NCBI GenBank assembly: GCA_000751295.2
Contig: CCMO02000001.1
Location: 5,548,002 to 5,612,001 of the forward strand
From: a bacterium YEK0313
GTDB lineage: Bacteria > Pseudomonadota > Alphaproteobacteria > Rhizobiales > Phreatobacteraceae
DNA: 64,000 bases
Direction of reading: 5' to 3'
In this document: piece after piece, positions 8,771 through 16,592 of the stretch
How positions within the stretch are numbered: position 1 is the stretch's first letter
Layout of the letters: every line of letters begins with the position of its first letter
Made by a program: the position numbers and the translations under genes
Notes under the pieces: generated by a model
What the model saw: only the letters and a program-made list of their open reading frames with translations
Database searches by the model: none
What the model was told of the DNA's origin: nothing

Positions 8771-8808
8771 TTTGACAGATGTCAAAATCAATCTTGACAC
8801 TTGTCAAG
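8771..8808. promoter_or_regulatory. Paired TetR-type operators
   Basis: TTTGACAGATGTCAAA (8771-8786) and CTTGACACTTGTCAAG (8793-8808) are near-perfect palindromes sharing TTGACA/TGTCAA half-sites. Their centres are 22 bp apart, about two helical turns, fitting two dimers on one DNA face. They lie between the TetR and SDR genes, which are 291 bp apart. The TTGACA half-site could also serve as a -35 element, which would let the repressor block RNA polymerase directly. Confidence 0.7.
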
Positions 8809-8884
8809 TTTCGTTCCGGAATGATCGGAACACCCATCAAGGGAGCCGCGGCCACGAACGGCATGCGCACGGGAGGAGGAACGG

Positions 8885-9691
8885 ATGGCTGGACAGTTCG
8901 ATCTGGCGGGCCGCAAGGCCCTGGTCACGGGCGGCGCCCGGGCGATCGGCGAGACGATCGCGGAGGCGCTCGCGGAGGCCGGCGCGGCGGTCGTCATTGG
9001 CGACATTCTCGACGATGTCGGCCGCCAGACCGCGGCGAAACTCGCGTCCAAGGGCGCCAAGGCCGGCTATGTCCACCTCGACGTGGCCGATGACGCCCAG
9101 TGGGAAAAGGCGGTGCCGGAGGTGATCGGCCAGATCGGCGGTTTCGACATCCTCGTCAACAATGCCGGCATCGAGGTCACCGCGCTGGTGTCCGAGATCG
9201 ACGCGGCGAGTTTCCGCCGCATGCTCGACATCAACGTGCTCGGCGTTGCACTCGGCATGAAGCACGCCTTCAGGGCGATGCGGCCCGGCGGACCGGCCGG
9301 CGCGGGCGGCGCCGTGGTCAATATTTCGTCGGTGGCGGCGACCATCGCCTTCCCAGCCATATCCGGCTATTCCGGCAGCAAGTCCGCGGTCGACCGCATG
9401 ACGCGCATCGCGGCGGTGGAGGCCGGCAAGCTCGGCTACGGCATCAGGGTCAACTGCATCTATCCCGGCCTGATCGCCAATGAGATGGGCGTGAAGCTTG
9501 CCCAGGACATCGTCGCGCTCGGCCTCGCCCCCGATATCGACGCGGCGGTTGCCGATGTCGTCGGCCAGACGCCGCTCGGCCGGCTCGCCGTCATGCCGGA
9601 GGTGGCCGACGCCGCGGTGTTCCTCTGCTCGGACGCCGCCCGGTTCATCACCGGCGCCGGCCTGCCGGTCGACGGCGGCATGGGCACGTGA
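8885..9691 (+). CDS. Short-chain dehydrogenase/reductase
   Basis: 268-aa classical SDR. Seen: cofactor motif TGGARAIG (15-22), NNAG (92-95), catalytic Ser at 148/149, Y162 and K166 (YSGSK), and the C-terminal PVDGGM loop. Acidic residue D40 after the second strand (VVIGDI) suggests NAD(H). GGGAGGAACGG precedes the ATG. First gene of a TetR-controlled pair with the saccharopine-dehydrogenase-like gene. Substrate unknown; a hydroxyacyl or hydroxysteroid type oxidation would fit. Confidence 0.9.
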   Translation: MAGQFDLAGRKALVTGGARAIGETIAEALAEAGAAVVIGDILDDVGRQTAAKLASKGAKAGYVHLDVADDAQWEKAVPEVIGQIGGFDILVNNAGIEVTALVSEIDAASFRRMLDINVLGVALGMKHAFRAMRPGGPAGAGGAVVNISSVAATIAFPAISGYSGSKSAVDRMTRIAAVEAGKLGYGIRVNCIYPGLIANEMGVKLAQDIVALGLAPDIDAAVADVVGQTPLGRLAVMPEVADAAVFLCSDAARFITGAGLPVDGGMGT

Positions 9692-9762
9692 CGCGGGGCC
9701 GCCGTTCCCGCGGCGGCGCAATGACAGCCTTCGAACCGATCTGATCAGGAAGGAGCCACACG

Positions 9763-10884
9763 ATGAGCGGCAAGCGACCCGTCGTCGTCTACGGCGTCTC
9801 CGGCTATACCGGGCGCCTCGTCTGCGAATATCTGCGCGAATACAACATCCCCTTCATTGCCGCGGGCCGCGACAAGGCCAAGGTGCAGGCCGTGGTCGAC
9901 AAGATCCCCGGCATCGAGACCGCCGACTGCGAGGTGGTCGGCGTCGAGCACACGGTCGCGGCGCTCACCGAACTGTTCCGGGGCGCGCGATATGTCTCCA
10001 ACATGGTCGGCCCCTTCATCAAATACGGCTCCGAAGTGGTCGAGGCCTGCCTTGCCGCCGGCTGCCACTATTCCGATACGACCGGCGAACAGGACTGGGT
10101 GCTGCTGGCAAAGGAGAAATGGGGCGCGAAATTCGCCGAGAAGAACCTGCTGCTCGCGCCCAACATCGCGCAGATGTACACGACCGGCGAGATCGCCGCG
10201 AACATCGCGCTCGAGACGCCCGGCCTCGACACGCTCGACATCCTGGTGTTCTGGAAGGGTTTTCCGACCTACGCCTCGACCCAGACCATCTTCACCATCC
10301 TCAAGGCGAAGTGGTTCCACATGGTGCAGAACAAGTTCGTCGAATGGGACGTGACGGCGCGGGCCGACGTCGTTGTGCCCGGCCAGCACGAAACCGCGAT
10401 CGCCGTCCCCTGGGGCGGCACGGCCCATCCGGTCTGGTTCAAGGATGACCCGCGCGTCGCCAATGTGCGGGCGCTCGGCGGCGTCCTGGCCCGCGAGGTG
10501 ATGGAGGGCGTCGTGCAGACGACCCAGATGGTGAAGGAGACCATCCGGCCGCTGCCGCTCGACCAGCAGGAGATCGAGCTCGGCAAGATCGCCGCTTCGC
10601 TGCAGGCGGCCATGCCCCCGCGCGAGAACCCGCGTATCAACACTTCGATCGATTCCGTCTACGCCTCCGGCCCTCTCGGCCGCAGCCATGTCGTCATCCA
10701 CGGCAACTGCAACTACAAGCAGACCGGCCTGCTGCAGGCCTATGCCGGCTATTCCCTGCTGCAGCAGGCGCCGAAACGGGTCGGTTTCGCCTCCGGCTGC
10801 CAGGCTTTCGGCTACAAGGAACTGCTCGGCCAGTTGCGCGCCTTCGGGCTGGTGATGAACCCGATCGTCACCGTTCACGCCTGA
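9763..10884 (+). CDS. Saccharopine dehydrogenase-like oxidoreductase
   Basis: 373-aa protein with an N-terminal Rossmann motif, VVVYGVSGYTGRLVCEYL (about 7-24), and conserved VGPFIKYG and GCHYSDTTGEQDW segments found in saccharopine-dehydrogenase-like (trans-acting enoyl reductase) families; I believe it belongs to the DUF5938 group. AGGAGCCAC precedes the ATG. Its position 71 bp after the SDR gene and before a strong terminator suggests a two-gene operon. Reaction unknown. Confidence 0.8.
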   Translation: MSGKRPVVVYGVSGYTGRLVCEYLREYNIPFIAAGRDKAKVQAVVDKIPGIETADCEVVGVEHTVAALTELFRGARYVSNMVGPFIKYGSEVVEACLAAGCHYSDTTGEQDWVLLAKEKWGAKFAEKNLLLAPNIAQMYTTGEIAANIALETPGLDTLDILVFWKGFPTYASTQTIFTILKAKWFHMVQNKFVEWDVTARADVVVPGQHETAIAVPWGGTAHPVWFKDDPRVANVRALGGVLAREVMEGVVQTTQMVKETIRPLPLDQQEIELGKIAASLQAAMPPRENPRINTSIDSVYASGPLGRSHVVIHGNCNYKQTGLLQAYAGYSLLQQAPKRVGFASGCQAFGYKELLGQLRAFGLVMNPIVTVHA

Positions 10885-10908
10885 ACGAGGGCCAGTATCA
10901 GGGTCGTG

Positions 10909-10945
10909 CCGGCGCCCGCGGCCGTTCCCGGGCGCCGGAGCTTTT
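10909..10945 (+). terminator. Rho-independent terminator
   Basis: CCGGCGCCCG (10909-10918) pairs perfectly with CGGGCGCCGG (10929-10938) around a 10-nt loop, followed by AGCTTTT. It lies 25 bp after the saccharopine-dehydrogenase-like gene and would end the SDR operon. Confidence 0.75.
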
Positions 10946-11048
10946 GCGCAAGGCCCGGCAAGGCTTGGCAAGCCGAAGCGATTGCGGCGCCGGTGCGCCC
11001 GGTTCACGGTGTCCTGCGAGCACCCGCCACCATCGACGAGGCCCTGCC

Positions 11049-11471
11049 ATGACGCATCCACGCCTTCTCGCCGGCCTGGCCACCGCCGTCTGCGCGGTCC
11101 TGGCCATGCCCGTCGGTCGCGCCGAACCGGCGTCCCCGGCCGCGTCGCCGACGGTCCGTCTCGCCCAGGCGGGATCCGTCGTCTATTCGGGTCCCGGCCG
11201 CTGTCTGCTCGAGATCAACGGCCGGACATATCTCGAAGGCGCCTGCCAGATCGAGCAGGGCTCCGACACCCTGCGGGCCCTGCCGCCGGACGGCCGGCTG
11301 CCGGGCTATTTCGGCTACCTCGTTTTCGACGACGCGACGCAGGCCGAGGGCTACTGGAATGGCGAGCCCCGGGCGAGCCGCGCCCACAATCGCCTCGGCA
11401 CGATGCGACGCGACGGCGATTGCTGGGTCAATGCCGGCGCCCGGATCTGCGCGACGCCGGCACGACGCTAG
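11049..11471 (+). CDS. Small secreted protein, unknown function
   Basis: 140 aa with a Sec signal peptide (HPRLLAGLATAVCAVLAMPVGRA, cleavage near residue 25). The mature part has three or more cysteines (CLLEI, GACQIE, GDCWVN, ARICA), which could form two disulfides, and a GYFGYLVFDD...GYWNG core. I do not recognise the family. Its last bases overlap the convergent ABC-F stop codon by 4 bp. Confidence 0.65.
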   Translation: MTHPRLLAGLATAVCAVLAMPVGRAEPASPAASPTVRLAQAGSVVYSGPGRCLLEINGRTYLEGACQIEQGSDTLRALPPDGRLPGYFGYLVFDDATQAEGYWNGEPRASRAHNRLGTMRRDGDCWVNAGARICATPARR

Positions 11472-13111
11472 GCTGGGGATATGGCGGGCACAGGGGGCAT
11501 CGAGCAGCGCTCCTGTCGAGCCTGCCCCTGCGCCGGCAACACCAGCCGCCGGTCGAGGCCGAGTGCTGCGAGGAAATCCTCGTCGTGGCTCACCACCATC
11601 AGCGCGCCCCCGAAACCGGCGAGCGCCGTTTCGACCGCCACGATGGCGGCGAGGTCGAGATGATTGGTGGGCTCGTCGAGGATCAGGAGGTCGGGCGGCC
11701 GGTCGCCGGCCAGGGTCGCGGCAAGGCCCGCCCGCAGCATTTCGCCGCCGGAAAGATGCCGGACGGGAGCGAGCGCCGCATCGGCCCGGAACTGGAAGCG
11801 GGCGAGCGCCGTGCGGCAGGCATTGTCGTTGCAGCCGGGATTGAGCCGGCGGAAATTGTCGAGGATCGACGCCGCGGGATCGAGCAGCGCCACCTGCTGG
11901 TCGAGCATCACGATATGCCCCGCGCGCCGGATGGTTCCCTCGACCGGCGCGATCAGCCCGGCCGCAAGCTTCACCAGGGTGGATTTGCCGGCGCCGTTCG
12001 GGCCGACGACGGCGAACCGGTCGGCGCCGGTCATATCGAAGGAAAGCTCGCGGATCACCGGGCGGTCCGGATCGGCGCCTCCCGTCACCCGATCGAAGGA
12101 CAGGATCACCTTGCCATGGGCCGCGCCGCCATCGGGGACGGCGAAGGTCAGCGGGGTGACGATCTCGACCCGCCTGCGCGCCTCCGCCAGGGCGCCCTCG
12201 GCCTCGGCGCGCTGCCGGTCGGCCAGCGCCTGGCCGCGCCCTGACGTCTTTTCGGCACGGTCCTGACGCGCGTCGAGCAGCAGCTTGCTGGCGCCCGCCT
12301 TGGCGCGCGAGCGCTTGCCCGCGCCGTCCCTGCGCGCCTGGCGCTCGGCGGCGAGCTGGGCGCGCTCGGCCGTGGCGGCGACCGCCCTTTCCGCGCGTCC
12401 GAGCTCGCGCTCGGCGGCGGCGACGTCCTCGGCCTTGCGCTGGGCATAGAGATCCCAGCCGCCGCCGTGGACGCTCGCTCCGAGGCTGCTCAGTTCGACG
12501 ATCCGGTGCATCCCGCGCAGCAGGTCCCGGTCATGGCTGACGACGACGGCGCCGCCGCGCCAATCGGCGAGGAAGCGGCGCAGCACCGCCCGGCCTTCGC
12601 GGTCGAGATTGTTGGTCGGCTCGTCGAGAACCAGGAAGTCGATGGGATCGATCGTCAACCCGGCGAGCGCAAGGCGCGTGCGCTCGCCGCCGCTGAGGCT
12701 CGCGAGCGGCCGGTCGAGGGCCACATGCGCGAGGTCGAGCCGCGCCATCGCCTGGGCGAGACGCGTCTCCAGCGTCCAGTCCGGTTCCTCATCGGACGCA
12801 TCGGCGAGGCCGGCGACCGCCCGCGCGAGCTGATCCAGCCGGGTGCGGATGCCGAGGCCGTCGGCGACCGTCTCGTCCGCGCCGACCTGAACGACCTGGC
12901 GCAGGACGCCGATCGTGCCCTGGCGCTGGACCGCACCGGCCGCGGGTGGAAGCTCGCCGCAGATGAGGCGGATGAGGGTCGACTTGCCGACGCCGTTGCG
13001 GCCGACGAGACCGGTCAGCTCGCGGCCGAAGCTGAGGTCGAGATCGCGGAAAAGCTCACGCCCGTCGGGCGTCGCATAGGCAAGGGAGAACAAAGTGATG
13101 AAGGCAGGCAT
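11468..13111 (-). CDS. ABC-F family ATPase
   Basis: 547 aa, two ABC domains and no transmembrane segment. Walker A motifs GRNGVGKST (37-45) and GPNGAGKST, two LSGGE signatures and two LDEPTN Walker B motifs are seen; the linker between the domains is long, charged and alanine-rich (ERELGRAERAVAATAERAQ), as in ABC-F proteins. These bind the ribosome E-site and relieve stalls or give antibiotic protection; which role applies here is not evident. Monocistronic by position. Confidence 0.9.
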   Translation of the reverse strand: MPAFITLFSLAYATPDGRELFRDLDLSFGRELTGLVGRNGVGKSTLIRLICGELPPAAGAVQRQGTIGVLRQVVQVGADETVADGLGIRTRLDQLARAVAGLADASDEEPDWTLETRLAQAMARLDLAHVALDRPLASLSGGERTRLALAGLTIDPIDFLVLDEPTNNLDREGRAVLRRFLADWRGGAVVVSHDRDLLRGMHRIVELSSLGASVHGGGWDLYAQRKAEDVAAAERELGRAERAVAATAERAQLAAERQARRDGAGKRSRAKAGASKLLLDARQDRAEKTSGRGQALADRQRAEAEGALAEARRRVEIVTPLTFAVPDGGAAHGKVILSFDRVTGGADPDRPVIRELSFDMTGADRFAVVGPNGAGKSTLVKLAAGLIAPVEGTIRRAGHIVMLDQQVALLDPAASILDNFRRLNPGCNDNACRTALARFQFRADAALAPVRHLSGGEMLRAGLAATLAGDRPPDLLILDEPTNHLDLAAIVAVETALAGFGGALMVVSHDEDFLAALGLDRRLVLPAQGQARQERCSMPPVPAISPA

Positions 13112-13417
13112 GGCGGACCAAGGGAACGAGGGCGTGGCGATGGGATCCTTCGCGCGTCCTCAGTCTCATCGGTCGTCCTCCCGTCATGCCCCGTGAAAGT
13201 CCCGGGCAGCCCTGCGGCGCCGCTGACATAGGCCGACATGCGGGCATGATCAAGGCGGCACGGGGATGAAACCTCGCTCGGTCAGACTGTGGTCCAGCGC
13301 ACAGTGCAGAGCATCCGGCGGGATTATTGGCATCGAAGACGGCCGCCAGACTGCTGTCGCCGGACCATCGAGAACAGACGACGCCCGCCGGACCTTGACG
13401 TGCGATGGGAGGCATCC
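13112..13417. other. Divergent intergenic region
   Basis: 306 bp between the ABC-F gene (minus) and the CHAP-type gene (plus). The only structure I noticed is an inverted repeat ACTGTG (13286-13291) / CACAGT (13300-13305) with an 8-bp spacer, about 110 bp upstream of the CHAP gene. GGGAGG at 13406-13411 is a good ribosome site for the ATG at 13418. Otherwise I see nothing. Confidence 0.4.
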
Positions 13418-14371
13418 ATGCCGCATTTCCGCAAGATCGGCTGGGACCAGGTCGGCTTCGACGCGGACCGGAGCCTTCAGCTCATTCCGGTCGGCCGGCA
13501 AGCGACCCTTTACCTCGTCGCCGGCCCGGGCCTCGACGTCCAGGTCGATGACGACAGCGTGGTCACGCTCAATGCCGGGACCAAGGACGACAGGCAGGCC
13601 CATGGCGCCGGCGGCCTCAGCGCCTGGGAGAAGGACCAGACGATCCGCAAGATCGTGCTGACCGCCTCCAGCAAGCCCGACGCGACGACGACGCTGAGGG
13701 CCCTGCTCGACGGGCGGGATTTCGCCAAGCCGGTCGAGATCCAGACGATCATGAACAGCAATTGGTGCCAGGCCGGCGCCAAGACGGCCGCAGTGACCCC
13801 TGCCCTCCTGGCCGAGCTCAAGCGCATGCCGCTGCGCGACGCGGTCATCCGCATCGCCGAGGACCAGATGAACAGCGCCATCGCCAAGCAGGGCGACGGC
13901 TTCGGCGTCTACGACATCGACAAGAGCTACAACTGGTGCGGGGCCTTCGCCTACTGGTGCTGGGCCCATGCCGCGGCGGTGCAGGGCGAGTTCAATCCGT
14001 TCGGCCCCAGCAACAATGTGCTGTTCTCGCCGCAGAAGGCGATCCACTGGGCCATGAAGCCGGAATCGGCCGGCCAGCTGCTGCGCTATTCGGGAACGAG
14101 CCCGATGGACGGCAAGGGCCATCAGGACTATCGCGAGATCGGCTGGAACGGCTGCAGCCTGGAACGCGGCGACGTCGTCCTGCTGCGCAAGGCCCATGCC
14201 GGCGACTGGAAACATGTCTGCCTGGTCGACACGGTCGAGGGCGACGCGCTGACGACCATGGACGGCAACCAGGGCAAGTACAATGCGATCAAACGCACCA
14301 AGCGCAGCCTCAGCGCCATGACCGCCGACGGCAAGGCGCCGGCGCTCGTCTTCGTGCACGCGATGATCTGA
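13418..14371 (+). CDS. Candidate T6SS effector: CHAP-type amidase/endopeptidase
   Basis: 317 aa, no signal peptide. Residues about 125-317 carry a CHAP/NlpC-P60 pattern: catalytic C174 in NWCGAFAYWCW, then RGDVVLL (250-256), H266 in WKHVCLV and N284 in DGNQ. Such domains cut peptidoglycan peptides or amide bonds. Residues 1-115 form a beta-rich domain resembling the N-terminus of the peptidase-like gene at 14491. GGGAGG sits 6 nt before the ATG. It lies at the end of the T6SS cluster facing it, as effector genes often do. No immunity gene with a signal peptide is adjacent, which weakens the effector reading. Confidence 0.65.
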   Translation: MPHFRKIGWDQVGFDADRSLQLIPVGRQATLYLVAGPGLDVQVDDDSVVTLNAGTKDDRQAHGAGGLSAWEKDQTIRKIVLTASSKPDATTTLRALLDGRDFAKPVEIQTIMNSNWCQAGAKTAAVTPALLAELKRMPLRDAVIRIAEDQMNSAIAKQGDGFGVYDIDKSYNWCGAFAYWCWAHAAAVQGEFNPFGPSNNVLFSPQKAIHWAMKPESAGQLLRYSGTSPMDGKGHQDYREIGWNGCSLERGDVVLLRKAHAGDWKHVCLVDTVEGDALTTMDGNQGKYNAIKRTKRSLSAMTADGKAPALVFVHAMI

Positions 14372-14490
14372 GGCTCGCGAGGCGGGAGGCGACGGCATTT
14401 TCCAGTGAAGTGCGTGCCGGTTCGCGTAAAGAAACGCGCGAGAACACGGGCCTCGAGGTCTTGGCCGCCGCCATGAGGCGGCGAGGGATT

Positions 14491-15393
14491 CTAGGGACCG
14501 GCGATGACCTTGTAGGCCATGGAGCCTGTCGTCGCTGCCGTCGACTGGATCCCGAGATGCGGATTGGCGGGGTCGAACACCAGCTCGCCCATGAATTCGT
14601 TCGTCGCCTTGGGGTACATGCCGCCGTCATAGTCGAGGGCCGATCCGCCCCACCAGGGATCGAGATAAAGCAAGCGGTTGCCGGAATAGCCGATGATCAG
14701 GAGGAAATGAGTTCCGGTATTGTTGGCGAGCGAGAACCGGTCGTGGACGACCCAGACCCGCACCGCGGTTCCCTTGTCCAGCAGGCTGCGAATCCGCAGG
14801 ATTGCCTGATTGACGATCTTCGGATTGAAGGTCAGATCGGCGGTGTCCCCGCCCGTCACCTCGGCGTCGTAATATCTGAAATAGGTCAGCGAGACATCGT
14901 CCAGCAGCAGCGTCTTGCGATAGTTCTCGACCGTCGTGCCGCAGTTGAGAGTGCCGGACATCTTCTGCGCCAGAATATGGTCGGGGCCGGCTTCGTCGCG
15001 CAGCACGCGCGAATAGCGCTGCAGGCGTCGCGCATCGCCCTTGATCGCGAGCTTGGCGAGCAGGTCCACCGTATAGCCGCGATGATGCTGGGGCACGCCC
15101 CAGACCGTCACCTTCAAAGGCGAGCTGTAGTGCTGGGTGGTGCCGCTGACGAAGGCCCGGATGCGGGCGGATGTTCCTTCGACGGTTCCTTCGAGCTCGA
15201 ACAAGGTCGAGGCCGCCGGCTGCTTGGCGCCGAGCGTCGTGCAGGTCACGCCCGAGGCGTCCGTCTCGACATCGACGTCGAGGCGATTGCCTTGCAGGTC
15301 TCCACCCCATTGCAGCAACCGGACCTTGCGCCCTTTCGGCAGGTCGAAGGAGGAGATATCTGCTCCATCTTCTGCGATTTTGAAGTTTGCCAT
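14491..15393 (-). CDS. Candidate T6SS effector: C39/papain-like cysteine peptidase
   Basis: 300 aa without signal peptide. C-terminal part shows a papain-like triad pattern: C151 (TLNCGTTVENY), H229 in THFLLIIGYSGN and D245 in LYLDPWWGG, as in C39/C70-like peptidases. Residues 1-100 form a beta-rich domain (RLLQWGGDLQGNRLDVDVE...ARIRAFVSG...PLKVTVWG) similar in layout to the CHAP gene nearby. Last gene of the tss operon, 39 bp after the OmpA-like gene. The C-terminal domain could instead bind or process a secreted partner. Confidence 0.6.
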   Translation of the reverse strand: MANFKIAEDGADISSFDLPKGRKVRLLQWGGDLQGNRLDVDVETDASGVTCTTLGAKQPAASTLFELEGTVEGTSARIRAFVSGTTQHYSSPLKVTVWGVPQHHRGYTVDLLAKLAIKGDARRLQRYSRVLRDEAGPDHILAQKMSGTLNCGTTVENYRKTLLLDDVSLTYFRYYDAEVTGGDTADLTFNPKIVNQAILRIRSLLDKGTAVRVWVVHDRFSLANNTGTHFLLIIGYSGNRLLYLDPWWGGSALDYDGGMYPKATNEFMGELVFDPANPHLGIQSTAATTGSMAYKVIAGP

Positions 15394-15432
15394 TGCAAAT
15401 GCCTCATCAATCGGGAGCGGATGCGGTCTCGT

Positions 15433-16482
15433 TCAGGGGATGGCCTGGGGGGCGTCCACCATCTTGATGCTGCCTTCCTCCGGCGATGGCCCGATGCTGA
15501 GGCTTGCCTGGGGAACGACGTTCATCAGATTGAAGCCGCCACCGACTTCCACCACCGATGGTCTCGTTCGCGTGGCACCGAGGGCATTGAACGACAAGGC
15601 GAACTTTCCACCGGTGTCCAGCACGAAGGCCGCGCCCGGATTCTGCGCAACAAAGATGCCGCCATTGAACTGTTCGAGCGTGACGCCGTTGGTCGTGCGG
15701 AATTCGACCTCGTCGCCCTCCGTCACAGCCTGCGACTGAACCGGCGTCGGTGGGCCCAATTGGCCATTCGGCAGCTGAATTCCGCGCGCGTGGATGTGGA
15801 AACGCGCCTTTCGCTTCCTGTCGAGGTCGGTCAGTTCAACGACCAGGAACATGTTGACCGGCGAGATCTCGATTTCGGGCAGCGAGATGCTGGTCACGTT
15901 TCCGGCCTTGATCCTGATGCGCCAATGCGTGCCGGGCTCGGGCGGCTTCGGGGGCGGTGGAGGCTCGGGCGGCGTGGGCTTCGGCTGTGGTTGATTCGAG
16001 ATTTTCAGAAAGATTTCGACACGCCGGTTCCGCCGCCTCTGATCCTCCGTTTGCGCCGGCCGAAACTTGTTGAACCGGCTGCCGAAGCCGCGCGCCGAAG
16101 TGTTCGCGCGGATGCCGGTCATGAAGGGCTTGCCGCCCTCCTCTTCAATCATCTGAAGCAGCAGGTCCTTCGCGCTGTCGGCACGGTCCGCGCTGACATC
16201 GTCTTCGAATCGTTGGCGATCCATGCCAGGCGGCGGTCGCAAGGTAACGTCCGCATGACCGTGAACCTCGAAGCCGATGATCTTGCTCGGCGTCGCATGG
16301 CTTGCAGCGATGCGCCTGGCGAGTGCCCGCAGCTTGGTGCGGACTTGCGGATCGTTGATCGTGTCGATGGTCGATGCGAACTCTGGAAATCCGTCGATCG
16401 TCTCGTCGGGGACGTCACCGGGCTTGGCCTTTATCGAGGCCAGCAATATCGAGTTCCTGAGGGACAGAAGGCGCAGATCCAT
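15433..16482 (-). CDS. OmpA-like domain protein without signal peptide, T6SS-linked
   Basis: 349 aa. N-terminal OmpA-like peptidoglycan-binding domain (about 20-165): GHADVTL with G75-D78, RADSAKDLL and the closing ARGFGSRF...RRRNRRVEIFL. A proline hinge (PTPPEPPPPPKPPEP, about 172-186) leads to a beta-rich C-terminal domain. Having the OmpA module first and no signal peptide is the reverse of an outer-membrane protein and suggests delivery by the T6SS or binding in the cytoplasm. It lies between clpV and the peptidase-like gene in the same orientation, so it may be a targeting or adaptor partner. Confidence 0.65.
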   Translation of the reverse strand: MDLRLLSLRNSILLASIKAKPGDVPDETIDGFPEFASTIDTINDPQVRTKLRALARRIAASHATPSKIIGFEVHGHADVTLRPPPGMDRQRFEDDVSADRADSAKDLLLQMIEEEGGKPFMTGIRANTSARGFGSRFNKFRPAQTEDQRRRNRRVEIFLKISNQPQPKPTPPEPPPPPKPPEPGTHWRIRIKAGNVTSISLPEIEISPVNMFLVVELTDLDRKRKARFHIHARGIQLPNGQLGPPTPVQSQAVTEGDEVEFRTTNGVTLEQFNGGIFVAQNPGAAFVLDTGGKFALSFNALGATRTRPSVVEVGGGFNLMNVVPQASLSIGPSPEEGSIKMVDAPQAIP

Positions 16483-16592
16483 ACGAAACCTCCCGCGACG
16501 TTCATCGGGGCAGCGCGGCGAGCGCGAACCGTCCGAGCTGATCCATGGCGCGATACGATGTGCCTGTTGCTCGAATGCCGTTCGCCGCGCCG

